In this document: positions 52,650 to 61,567 of the stretch, piece by piece
Layout: every line of letters starts with the position of its first letter
Numbering within the stretch: position 1 is the first letter of the stretch
Source of the DNA: Actinoplanes siamensis
GTDB taxonomy: Bacteria; Actinomycetota; Actinomycetes; Mycobacteriales; Micromonosporaceae
NCBI RefSeq assembly: GCF_016862395.1
Contig: NZ_BOMW01000064.1
Coordinates: forward strand, 1-64,000
Direction: 5' to 3'
Length of the DNA stretch: 64,000 nucleotides
Translations under genes and position numbers: made by a program
Notes under the pieces: model-generated
Told to the model about the DNA's origin: nothing
The model's input: only the letters and a program-made list of their open reading frames with translations
The model's database searches: none

Positions 52650-52657
52650 GTTTCCGG

Positions 52658-53863
52658 TCAGCGCTCCTCGATGGCCAATCCGGCGACGAGTGGCTGGGAC
52701 TCCGCGGGGACCGCCTCCCGCTGCGCGGCCACCGGCCTCTTCCTCGGGTTGGACCAGCGCCGGGTGATGGGGCGCTCGATCAAGGAGTACAGCGCCCAGG
52801 ACGCGAGGATCGAGACGCCGAGGCCGAGCACCAGCATGGCCGCGGCCTGTGGCCCGGTGTAGAGCTTGCTGCCGAGCAACTTCCACAGGCCTTCCAGCAC
52901 GGTGAAGTGCACGAGATAGAAGGCGAACGAGATGTCGCCGAGCCAGACCGTCACCTTGTTGCGGAAGACGGTGAAGCGGCGGTCCCGGTCCGCGATGGCG
53001 CCGGCCGCGATGAGAATGGCGGCCGGGATGACGCAGACGGCACGCGACGAGTAGATGTACGGCGTGAAATAGCCGAGCACGTAGCTGGCGACCAGCAGGG
53101 CGCCGGCCCAGACCATACCGATGTTGCGCCAGCGTCCCGTCATCACCGAGCGGGCCACCAGGATGCCGAGGGCGAAGTCCAGGATCCGCGGGAACGGCAG
53201 GATGTACGAATAGAAGTACTGGTTCACCGAGGTCTCGGGCTCCATGGGCATGAACACGGATTTGGCCGGGGCGAGATGGGTGGACAGGAACGGCGTGGCG
53301 ATGATGCCCAGGCCGACGATCGCGACCCAGAGATTGATGCGGTTGACCGGGATCTTCTTGATCAGGCGGAGCAGCAGCGGGAAGGACAGATAGAAGACCG
53401 CCTCGACCGCCAGGGACCAGCCGGCCGGGTTCACGCCGAAGTTGATGGAGAAGTCCGGGTAGTAGACCTGGAGCATGAAGAAGTTGAGCAGCCCGATCTT
53501 CATGTCGGTGCGAGGTGCCGCGAAGACCACCATGGCCAGCACCCAGACCACCAGATAGTTCGGGACGATCTTGAGGAACCGGCGGCGCCAGAAGCGTGGC
53601 GCGGTGTCCGTGTCCCGAGCCGACCAGGTCAGCACGAAGCCGCTGAGCACGAAGAAGAAGCTGACACCGAGCGCGCCCGCGTGGTGCACGGAGCGGTAGT
53701 AGTCGTGCACGTTCTCGGGGCTGAGCCAGTTCAGGCCCAGGTAGCCGAGCAACGCCGCGTGGTAGAGAAACACCACGAACGCGGCGGGAAAACGCAGCCC
53801 GGTCAGCGTGTTGAGGCGAATGACCCGGGAGCGCACTGTCGCACTCATTCGGTCTGTGGACAC
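52658..53863 (-). CDS. Acyltransferase 3 family membrane protein
   Basis: 401 residues from a GTG at 53863 with GGAG upstream. About ten spans are seen. The acyltransferase-3 pattern is LNTLTGLRFPAAFVVFLYHA at the start with the conserved Arg-x10-His, then GVSFFFVLSGFVLTWS and FWRRRFLKIVPNYLVVWVL. These enzymes acylate sugars, macrolides or envelope glycans from the membrane. It converges on module C and may decorate its product or belong to the host. Confidence 0.9.
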   Translation of the reverse strand: MSTDRMSATVRSRVIRLNTLTGLRFPAAFVVFLYHAALLGYLGLNWLSPENVHDYYRSVHHAGALGVSFFFVLSGFVLTWSARDTDTAPRFWRRRFLKIVPNYLVVWVLAMVVFAAPRTDMKIGLLNFFMLQVYYPDFSINFGVNPAGWSLAVEAVFYLSFPLLLRLIKKIPVNRINLWVAIVGLGIIATPFLSTHLAPAKSVFMPMEPETSVNQYFYSYILPFPRILDFALGILVARSVMTGRWRNIGMVWAGALLVASYVLGYFTPYIYSSRAVCVIPAAILIAAGAIADRDRRFTVFRNKVTVWLGDISFAFYLVHFTVLEGLWKLLGSKLYTGPQAAAMLVLGLGVSILASWALYSLIERPITRRWSNPRKRPVAAQREAVPAESQPLVAGLAIEER

Positions 53864-53899
53864 GTATCTACTCCTCAGGAAATGTGGGTCCGGATAAGC

Positions 53900-54390
53900 G
53901 TAAGTTACCCGACCCTTCCCGCTGTTGCGGGGGTGGATTTATCCGGTTACTGCCAGCACCATCGGAGCGACCAACAGGTTGCGACGGGCGGAGGTGGCGT
54001 CCAGCGATTCCCGATTCGTTGTGGATTCCTCGAAGAATTCATCGCAACACCGCATACCGCTACCGCGACGGAGGCGTCGCGGGCTCGCCGTCCAGGGGCA
54101 GAATCTGTGCGCCGGCTTGAGACGGGTCGCCCGCGACGGCTGGTCGTACGTGATCCTCGACGGCAAGCTCTAGCGTCACCGCCGTGCTGAAACTGGTCAG
54201 CCGCCGAGCTCGAGCTGTCCTCCCTGGCCGACTCACGCTACGAAAGTGCAGGCCACGGTATGGAGAACTGGATCAAGCAGCCCGCGGATGGCAAACCGCT
54301 TGCTCTCGACAATCGGGCCTATAGCCCACTCCTGCGCGGCCCGCGGTGGCAGGACAAACCCGGCTTCGCGATCTGATGGACCGCTGGAAA
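53900..54390 (+). mobile_element. Decayed IS5-family transposase
   Basis: Pieces of a DDE transposase appear in changing plus-strand frames: an LSYP-like start (VSYPTLPAVAGVDLSGY, about 53900), a TAYRYRDGGVA helix-turn-helix piece (about 54052) and LRRVARDGWSYVILDGKL with a stop at 54172 (about 54115-54174). ADGKPLALDNRAY follows further on (about 54285-54325). Frameshifts and stops make it inactive. Ends and inverted repeats could not be defined. Confidence 0.6.
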
Positions 54391-54501
54391 CCCTGCGTCA
54401 CACCACCGTCAGCCCGCGCCGGACCGGCGATGTCGTCGCCGCTGCACCGCACCTGACGCACTACGAATACAACTACAGATCCGGGCGGTGTCGAGCTCAG
54501 T

Positions 54502-55305
54502 TCAATTGCGGGCTATATACACGGTCAGCATCGACTCGGAGTACTCCGGCATGCGCATCTGCACGCGGTCGAAGACAATCACCCCGGTGTTCGGAAGGGC
54601 GAATTTTCGCACATTCTGATAAGGGTCGTCGACCTCGTGCCGGTCCCACAGCTCGGCGAATTTCGGACTCGCCCGGCGCAGCCGTTCCGCGATCCTACCG
54701 AATTCCGGGTCGTCCGGGAACTGAATCGACTGTGTCCGGAAGTTGGCGACCAGACCGCGAGCCACTCTTTCGGTGTCGGGATACTTCGCCCGGGTTTCCG
54801 CGTCGGTGAAGAACTTCTCCAGACAGTTGTCTCCGCTCGGGTTGAGACGGAACAGGGAGCGTGCGGACCTGTTGGCCAGCTCGATCCGTCCATACCGATC
54901 GGTAAGATAGGCGGGGCTGGAGGCCCAGCCCTCGACGAGCGCATGCATGTGCGGTAAATCGCCGTCGCGGCGCTCGCCATCCGCACGCCGAGGCGAATTA
55001 AGCCCGGCCAGCCGGAAGAAACACCGCCGCTCGGAGGCGTCCAGCCGCAGGGCATTGCTGATGGCCTGCACGATTTCTTCGGAGACATTGATGTCCCGGC
55101 CCTGCTCCAGCCAGGTGTACCAGGACACCCCGACGCCGGCGAGCGCCGCGACCTCCTCCCGGCGCAGTCCGGGCGTGCGTCGTCGCTCGACATTCACCAG
55201 ACCGACCTCTCCGGGGGAGGTCCGCTCCCGGCGCGTCCGCAGGAAATGCCGCAGCTTCGCTCGTCGGAGAACTCCGGACTCCTGAGGGAGAGCAGTAGCT
55301 TGCAC
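54502..55305 (-). CDS. MmyB-type XRE transcriptional regulator 3
   Basis: 267 residues from a GTG at 55305 with AGAGAGG upstream. HTH: KLRHFLRTRRERTSPGEVGL, RTPGLRREEVAALAGVGVSW and YTWLEQGRDINVSEEIVQAI. The MmyB domain follows: LTDRYGRIELANRSARSLFR, NCLEKFFTDAETRAKYPDTE and FAELWDRHEVDDPYQNVRKF. It is the third such regulator within 9 kb. It sits between IS5 relics and a small secreted protein gene. Confidence 0.9.
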   Translation of the reverse strand: MQATALPQESGVLRRAKLRHFLRTRRERTSPGEVGLVNVERRRTPGLRREEVAALAGVGVSWYTWLEQGRDINVSEEIVQAISNALRLDASERRCFFRLAGLNSPRRADGERRDGDLPHMHALVEGWASSPAYLTDRYGRIELANRSARSLFRLNPSGDNCLEKFFTDAETRAKYPDTERVARGLVANFRTQSIQFPDDPEFGRIAERLRRASPKFAELWDRHEVDDPYQNVRKFALPNTGVIVFDRVQMRMPEYSESMLTVYIARN

Positions 55306-55424
55306 GTTTCGGCCTCTCTTCTTATTTCGAGCAGCCCAGGACAGATCTCACTGGCACTGCCGATCGAACGGAAGCGCTCACTCCACACCGACGGACCTGC
55401 CCGCCGTCGCCGTCCGGCGTGCAG

Positions 55425-55793
55425 TCACCCTCGGCATCGATGCGTGCTGGGGGGACCACGGACGGTCCCGTAGCCCTTCCCGGAACTGTCCGTCGAAATG
55501 ATCACCGGAGCGTCGACGCGGCGAGTGCCCGGCAACCGCCCGGCCGGGGCATCGGCTGCCGGCAGACCGATCTGCTCGTCGTCACTGGGCGCCCGCACCA
55601 GGAGAAACCCATCGGTCGGATCACATGCCGGGCTGTTGACGGCGGCCTGCTCCGCGCCGCCGACACTCACATCTGCGACCGCTGCACCACGCTGTGCCGG
55701 AGAGATGACTGAGAAAAGACTCATCAGGGTCAGCGCCATGGCCATGGCCACGGCGATCGCGCCGAGGCGCCGCCGATGTTCTTTTCCGGGCAT
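55425..55793 (-). CDS. Small secreted protein, function unknown
   Basis: 122 residues from the ATG at 55793, chosen because GGAG sits 5 nt upstream. RRRLGAIAVAMAMALTLMSL is a signal peptide. The mature part is short, with a single Cys (NSPACDPTDGFLLVRAPSDD) and no known domain. Codon use is acceptable, but the gene could be spurious. Confidence 0.45.
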   Translation of the reverse strand: MPGKEHRRRLGAIAVAMAMALTLMSLFSVISPAQRGAAVADVSVGGAEQAAVNSPACDPTDGFLLVRAPSDDEQIGLPAADAPAGRLPGTRRVDAPVIISTDSSGKGYGTVRGPPSTHRCRG

Positions 55794-55799
55794 CGTCAC

Positions 55800-56776
55800 T
55801 CCGGTCGAGAAGTAGTGCCTCGCGATCAGGTCAACGACGTGCAGAATTTCGCACCGTCGTTCTGCAGACTCTCGAAGTCCGGATCCGTCGCCGTTGCGGC
55901 CGTGCTACAGCCCGGGTAACAACTTGATCGTTTTCCGCGGGTCGCCGGACGCCGTATCGCCTACCTTGAAGATCTAATCAGCACCGGCTCGTCAGCCCGA
56001 GCAGCGCCGTCGACATGCGACGCTCGGGTGCCTCCACGCCGACCTCCTCCGACAGTTGCACAACCAGACAAGTCGCACTCGGCGATACGACAGTGACCAT
56101 AGTGGAGCGTCGCGTAACCCTCAATATCGTCTAGATCTCTACCCACTGACCAGGCGCGGAACATCTGGATGCACCATGATCACCGGACACGCCGCCATCC
56201 GGAACCCCCGCCGAGGCCACTACGAGGTCGCCACCGAGACGCCAATCCGGCCACGGCTCGCCGCCGCGTTCACCGCACGCGCGCAGGCATCCACAGCCCC
56301 GGCTCCGGGAGCCACGGCCGGAACACCCGCCGCTGACCGGCCCGCCAGGACTTCTTCACCGCGGCGACGGCTCGGCGGGTGGCGCGTTCCCCGCCGGCGA
56401 AGCCCATCGCGGTGATCCGCCGGTGCACCACATCGGCGCGGATCCGGCCGCCCGAGCGGGCCACCAGCCCTCGATCTTGTCCACGGGGTGTTGACCAGGG
56501 ACTCTGCTGCCTCGTTGTCCATGGTGACGATGTCGAACTCATCGGTCAGCGACATGATCATGATCCTGTCTGCACCACCAGGCCATCACCTGGCGAAAAC
56601 GAATAATCCACTCATTCGTTACACAGACCTACCGACACGCTCACACCGCAGGAAGTGGAACAGCAGCATCAAACTACCCGTAGCGGTCCCCGGGCGGGTG
56701 TCGTCGTTCAGATCGACCGGAGATATGCCGATCGGGTGAGCGAAGTGCTTGGACAGCGGTTCGGTTGGGGGAGTCG
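55800..56776. other. Gene-poor kilobase containing an IS21 relic
   Basis: Apart from the transposase fragment at 56270-56530, no gene is seen. The stretch 56560-56700 is somewhat AT-richer and probably contains the promoter of the chemoreceptor gene. Confidence 0.45.
56270..56530 (-). mobile_element. IS21-family IstA transposase fragment
   Basis: The minus strand encodes RSGGRIRADVVHRRITAMGF, AGGERATRRAVAAVKKSWRA and GQRRVFRPWLPEPGLWM, a well-conserved N-terminal piece of IstA. The frame then breaks. No catalytic core or IstB gene is present, so this is a dead fragment. Confidence 0.75.
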
Positions 56777-58741
56777 GTGCGCTGGTTCCAGTTCACGATC
56801 AGAGCACGTGTCGTGGCCGGCATGGTGGTGATGCTGGTTGTCGCGATGCTGGTAGTGGTCTCATACATCACCAGCCGTAACGCCGCCGACGCGCGACGGA
56901 CCGGGTTCACGTACGCCGAGGAGGTGGCGCAACGCAACGCCGCCGAAGTCCGGCAGGTGATCCAGACGGGGTTGAGCACCTCCCGCGATCTGGCTCAGAT
57001 CTTGCAAGCGGCCGCGTCGACCGGCGGTGGCCGGCGTGTCGTAAACGCGCAACTGCGCTCGATCCTCACGGTGCACCCGGAGTTCTTGGGGGTGTGGACC
57101 GGTTGGGAACCGAACGCGTTCGACGGCCGCGACCGTCAGTTCCGCAACGCAGACGCCGGACACGACGCGACAGGACGGCTGGTGCCGTACTGGTTCCGCG
57201 ACAACGGCAAAATCAGCGAGACAGCGCTGGTCGACTACGACAAACCCGGCGCCGGCGACTACTACGGGATCGCCAAGAAAACCGGTCACGAGAAGGTCGT
57301 CGAGCCGTACCTCTACAACATCGGCGGTAAAGACACGCTGATCACGTCGATTGCAGTGCCGATCGTCCGCGACGGACGCGTCGTGGGAGTGGCCGGAGTC
57401 GACATGTCACTGGCAAGTCTGCAGACACTGGTCGCCGCCATCCGACCATTCGGCACCGGGCACGCCACGCTGATCAGCACGGACGCCGCGGTGGTCGGCG
57501 GGGGACAGACACAGCAGGCGGGCAAACCCGCCGACCCGGGCGTCAGCGCGCTGGCGACCACGGCGGTCCGGGCAGGCCACAGCGCCGAGCAGGTGGTCGA
57601 ACACGATGGTGACGAAACGTTGGAGATCGCCGCACCGGTACAGCTCGGCGCCAGCGACACCTGGTCCCTGGTCGTATCCGTGCCGACCAGCACCATCCTC
57701 GCCCAATCCAACACCACCCGCCAGATCAGCATCCTGATCGCCGTCGGAGCCGTGCTCCTGGTCGCGCTGGCGGCCTTCCTACTCGCAGGCACCATCGTGC
57801 GACCCATCCTGCGGCTGCGCGACCGGATGGCAGAAATCGCCGACGGCGACGGCGACCTGACCCAACGCGCCCCGGTCAGCAATGACGAGGCAGGACAACT
57901 GGCCGCGGCGTTCAACCGATTCGTCGACAAAGTCGCCACCACCATCCGGGGCATCGGTGAGTCCAGCACCATGCTCACCGGCGCCGCGCAACAACTCGAC
58001 ACGGTCAGCAGACAGCTGCAGTCCGGAGCGGCCGACACCTCGCAGCAGGTCAGCACAGCCAGCTCGGCGAGTGAGCAAGTCAACGCCGGCGTGCAGTCCA
58101 TCGCCGCCGGCGCGGAACAGATGAGCGCCTCCATCACCGAGATCGCCTCCAACGCCATGCAGGCGGCTCAGGTCGCCGCCCACGCCATGGCAGTGGCCCG
58201 AAGCACCAACGGGCAAGTCGCCCAACTCGGAGCTGCCAGCGCCGAGATCGGCGACGTGGTCAAGCTGATCACCAGCATCGCCGAACAGACAAACCTTCTC
58301 GCCCTCAACGCCACCATCGAGGCAGCCCGCGCCGGAGAACTCGGCAAAGGCTTCGCCGTCGTCGCCGGCGAGGTCAAAGAACTGGCCCAACAAACCGCGC
58401 AAGCAACCCAAGAGATCACCGCGAGGATCGGCGCCATCCAAGCCTCCAGCGCCTCAGCATCAGCCGCGGTCACCGAGATCGCCGAGGTCATCGCCCAGAT
58501 CAGTGACTACACCACCACCATCGCCTCCGCCGTCGAGCAACAGAGCGCCACCACCAACGAAATGAGCCGCACCGTCACCCAGGCTGCGGCCAACAGCGCA
58601 GGAGTCGCCCACACCATCAACGGCGTGGCCCACGTCGCCTCCTCAACCGCAGACAACGCCGGAACAACACAACAAGCCGCCGCCGATCTCTCCAACCTGG
58701 CCGCCGCCCTCACCCGCCTCGTCGGAACCTTCCGCTACTGA
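56777..58741 (+). CDS. Methyl-accepting chemotaxis-type receptor with dCache sensor
   Basis: 654 residues from the GTG at 56777 with GGGGGAG upstream; a TTG at 56765 is in frame. One N-terminal span ([20 protein letters not shown]) is followed by an extracytoplasmic dCache domain of ~270 residues ([40 protein letters not shown]) and a second span near residue 330. A HAMP domain ([20 protein letters not shown]) and a signalling domain follow with the hairpin tip [20 protein letters not shown] and [19 protein letters not shown]. It senses a small extracellular ligand. No che genes are nearby. Confidence 0.94.
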   Translation: MRWFQFTIRARVVAGMVVMLVVAMLVVVSYITSRNAADARRTGFTYAEEVAQRNAAEVRQVIQTGLSTSRDLAQILQAAASTGGGRRVVNAQLRSILTVHPEFLGVWTGWEPNAFDGRDRQFRNADAGHDATGRLVPYWFRDNGKISETALVDYDKPGAGDYYGIAKKTGHEKVVEPYLYNIGGKDTLITSIAVPIVRDGRVVGVAGVDMSLASLQTLVAAIRPFGTGHATLISTDAAVVGGGQTQQAGKPADPGVSALATTAVRAGHSAEQVVEHDGDETLEIAAPVQLGASDTWSLVVSVPTSTILAQSNTTRQISILIAVGAVLLVALAAFLLAGTIVRPILRLRDRMAEIADGDGDLTQRAPVSNDEAGQLAAAFNRFVDKVATTIRGIGESSTMLTGAAQQLDTVSRQLQSGAADTSQQVSTASSASEQVNAGVQSIAAGAEQMSASITEIASNAMQAAQVAAHAMAVARSTNGQVAQLGAASAEIGDVVKLITSIAEQTNLLALNATIEAARAGELGKGFAVVAGEVKELAQQTAQATQEITARIGAIQASSASASAAVTEIAEVIAQISDYTTTIASAVEQQSATTNEMSRTVTQAAANSAGVAHTINGVAHVASSTADNAGTTQQAAADLSNLAAALTRLVGTFRY

Positions 58742-58870
58742 AAGCGCTGGCGCCGATCCTCACCGCGGATGACGCTCCGTCAACGCCGGCCAGACCGGAG
58801 GCGGGCCTACGAATGCTGGCCCGGTACCCGCGGCTGGCCCGGTACCGACCGAGCCCGCTGGTCCAGCGGA

Positions 58871-59269
58871 TCAGCGACGGGTGTCGGTGTAGTGCCGCAT
58901 GGCCGCGCCGAGGAACTCGACCATCCGGGGGTGGTAGGAGGTGTGCCAGGTGCGCATGCCCTCGTCCTCGGCGTAGAGCAGGGCCATCCCGAGGTAGGCG
59001 TCCATGCTCGGGGTGTAGAACCGGCTGACGACGGCGTGGTGCCGGGCGATCAGTTCCTGGACCGCCTCGTCGCGCGGCTGGGCGCCGGCGGTGATGGCGG
59101 CGGCGATCTCGCCGTACAGCTCGTGCCAGTCGCGGTGGACCTGGTCCTTGTCGACGTGCGCCCAGTCGGCGGTCGCGGCGAGGCTCGCGGCCTGCTCGTC
59201 GGCGAGCGCGCGGCGGCAGCGGTCGGCATCCTCGGCGGCGATCGTGGAAATACTCATCTGTGGTGTCAT
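58871..59269 (-). CDS. Stand-alone TipAS-type antibiotic-recognition domain
   Basis: 132 residues from the ATG at 59269; MSIST at 59257 is an alternative. WAHVDKDQVHRDWHELYGEI, AVQELIARHHAVVSRFYTPS and the Tyr-containing end RMVEFLGAAMRHYTDTRR match the all-helical TipAS domain that covalently traps thiopeptides. The N-terminal MerR DNA-binding half of full TipAL is absent, so it resembles the separately translated TipAS form and could act as a drug-sequestering protein. The key Cys of TipA is not visible here. Confidence 0.82.
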   Translation of the reverse strand: MTPQMSISTIAAEDADRCRRALADEQAASLAATADWAHVDKDQVHRDWHELYGEIAAAITAGAQPRDEAVQELIARHHAVVSRFYTPSMDAYLGMALLYAEDEGMRTWHTSYHPRMVEFLGAAMRHYTDTRR

Positions 59270-59409
59270 GCCCTGTCGTGAGGGGTACGGATCCGCCGCC
59301 CGGCCGGTGGGCGCGAACGGCAGCGAACCCTCGCACGCCCGCCCGGCCCCGGTAAAACGATTTTCGCTGCTGCGAGGCCGGACGGCGCGCGAACTGACCA
59401 CCCGCTCCC

Positions 59410-60105
59410 TCAGCCCGGACGGCGCTGGCTGACCGCCGGTGCGATCGGGTAGCCGGTCGCGGCCACCCCCGTGCGAACCGCGGCGAGGCTCGACTCCGGA
59501 TTCAGTGCCCGGACCACGTCGTCGGTGAGCGGCCGCAGCGCCGCGACGTGCGCCACCGCGTCCCGGTCGATCTCGGCCTCGTGGTAGCCACTGGCGAAGT
59601 CAACGTACTCGTCGACGATGTCGTCACACAGGATGCTGAGCCGGTCGGTGCCGTCCGGGCTGATGTCGTAGGGGCCGCGGGACGGCGGGAACGTGATGCC
59701 GACGCCGGCGTGCCAGCGTTCGTCGGTGGTCCGCCGCCACAGCACCGCTGTCGCGATCAGGTCGTCGCCGTCGCAGAACGCCGGCTCGGTGACATGTCCG
59801 GCGAACTCCGGCGGCAGCCCGTCGAGCAGTCCCGGCCAGAGCGCCGTTTCGTCGCTGGCGGCATAGGGCGACATCGCGGACTCGTGGTCGAACAGCCGGA
59901 TGAACACGCCCGCCTCGCCGAAGACGATGGTGTACTCGCCGCCGCCGCCGTTGCTCATCAGCGCTGCTTCGTCGTCACCCCAGGCGGTGTAGCTGTAGTA
60001 CTCGTACCCGGTGCCCTGGATCAACTCCAGGACGGCCAGGGCCCGGCACCGGTCGCGCAGCACCGGAATCGAGGGCAGCCGGCCGGCGATGTCGTAGACG
60101 TTCAC
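59410..60105 (-). CDS. Hypothetical protein (231 aa)
   Basis: 231 residues, soluble, acidic, beginning MNVYDIAGRLPSIPVLRDRC. Stretches such as ELIQGTGYEYYSYTAWGDDE, AALMSNGGGGEYTIVFGEAG and VFIRLFDHESAMSPYAASDE look like conserved actinomycete proteins of unknown function, perhaps immunity- or contact-related. Coding quality is good throughout. No nearby partner explains it. Confidence 0.75.
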   Translation of the reverse strand: MNVYDIAGRLPSIPVLRDRCRALAVLELIQGTGYEYYSYTAWGDDEAALMSNGGGGEYTIVFGEAGVFIRLFDHESAMSPYAASDETALWPGLLDGLPPEFAGHVTEPAFCDGDDLIATAVLWRRTTDERWHAGVGITFPPSRGPYDISPDGTDRLSILCDDIVDEYVDFASGYHEAEIDRDAVAHVAALRPLTDDVVRALNPESSLAAVRTGVAATGYPIAPAVSQRRPG

Positions 60106-60246
60106 CGGATGACCTTACGAGCGCGCTCAACAAGTCACGATCGCGGTACCCGGCCCAGAGCTCCCGCAACGCGGGACGCAGTTGGCCGGCCGGGCGCGCC
60201 CGAGCGAGGCGAGCGGAATGCGTGCAGGCGGGGCTGCGCCGACAAG

Positions 60247-60726
60247 TCAGGCGACTACCCGCACGAGGATCGCGTCGCCGGCGGCCGCCGCGGCGGCGAA
60301 GAGGTCCGCGACCGCACGTGCGTCCTGCACGACGATCTCCACGATCTCGTCAGACAGTTCCGGCAGGTAGAACTCTGCCGCGAGCGCGACCCGACAACGT
60401 TGAGCCCACTCCTCGATCGGAGAGTTAGCCAGAAGATCCGATATTTCCCGTACGTCGTCAGCCCCGACCATTGACGTCATGAGGTCGGCATTCCACCTGG
60501 ACGGCCATAGGAGCCTCGATGCCGGGTGCTCCGGCGCCGCGAGCTTCACCAGCGCCGGGACCATTTCGCCGAAGGCTTCCGCCCCTGCGAGCAGCCCGGC
60601 CTCGACCGCTTCCGGATAGCCCTCTTCGGCAAAGTGCGGCGCAAGCGCCCGGACTTCTGCCATCGAGCCGGGCGTCACGAAACCTTCCTCACTGACGCGC
60701 CGCCAGAAAACGTCCACACCTCCCAT
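60247..60726 (-). CDS. Hypothetical protein (159 aa)
   Basis: 159 residues from the ATG at 60726; a longer start at 60780 is possible. The sequence GGVDVFWRRVSEEGFVTPGS, EISDLLANSPIEEWAQRCRV and IVEIVVQDARAVADLFAAAA is helical and soluble with no recognised domain. It has the feel of a small conserved actinomycete protein. Confidence 0.6.
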   Translation of the reverse strand: MGGVDVFWRRVSEEGFVTPGSMAEVRALAPHFAEEGYPEAVEAGLLAGAEAFGEMVPALVKLAAPEHPASRLLWPSRWNADLMTSMVGADDVREISDLLANSPIEEWAQRCRVALAAEFYLPELSDEIVEIVVQDARAVADLFAAAAAAGDAILVRVVA

Positions 60727-61567
60727 GACCACAGAATCTATCTGTTGTCCGCCGGTGAGGCGCCCGGGTCGCGGGTCCACCGGCTTGCTCTAATACCGCA
60801 ATCCGCGTGCCCGGCTGGAGAAGGGCGGCGGACCAACCATCAAGATCGTCAAGAGCCGCGGGATCCGGAGTCCACAGAGGACGCGACGATCGGATCGGGG
60901 CTCGGCCGCCACCCCTGTCGACGCGACTTCATCAATCTTCTGCCGAGCTCACTTCGCGCCTCCGCGGCGGTGCTGGAAGCATTTCGATCAGGATGGCGCT
61001 GCCGGCCGGGGTGCGGCGTCACGGCGCCCGGGCCCGGAGCAGGGGCAACGCCGCTTCCTCAGGTCCGTTGTGGTCCACGGTCTTCCGTCCGGCACGGCCT
61101 GCGGATCGCTGCGCCGGCGGCACGGTGCGCCGGGCGGTGAGGAGCCTGCCGGGCATGCGCCGCCTAATGCTTCATCGACAGCAAGCCTTGACTTTGTTGG
61201 CCTCGTCACGTACGCATGAAATCACGTACCTTTCATAGAAAGCCATCTTCGCGGTTTCAACTCTTCAGTGCTCTGACAGCCAAGGGCAGCCCAGGTGCTG
61301 TGATTCCACACAAGCGGTCGACGGCATTGAGCCGGGGGCACATCTCAGCCGCAGCCTGCTGGTGTCGGCGCTTTCTGAAAGGACCCTCTTTGGGTTCGAA
61401 TCCAAGGATCCCTACGGGTCAGCCTGTGCAGGAGCAACGGGTATCCCGGCGATCTGTCTTGCGGGGCGCACACGCATCGGCCGCGACAACCGGAGACAAC
61501 TTCCGGCGCCGATCACGAACCGGCAAGGTCATTCGCGGGCTGACCCGGCACCGAGGAGAGGAACGGC
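60727..61567. other. 840-bp stretch without a convincing gene
   Basis: Frames are short and lack domains. An AT-richer segment around 61180-61260 probably carries promoter elements for the glycosidase. GGGTTCGAATCC near 61394 resembles a tRNA T-arm, but no tRNA folds around it. Confidence 0.45.

Noticed and set aside
38172-53863. Tetronate-type pathway (FkbH-like HAD, ACP, KAS III)
   Set aside because: The HAD protein is a 224-residue SerB-like phosphatase, not an FkbH glyceryl transferase, and there is no tetronate-forming set.
54246-54809. 187-codon plus-strand frame
   Set aside because: It overlaps the IS5 relic and runs antisense into MmyB-type regulator 3.
61386-61405. Possible tRNA T-arm (GGGTTCGAATCC)
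   Set aside because: The T-stem has a mismatch and no anticodon arm, D-arm or acceptor stem folds around it.
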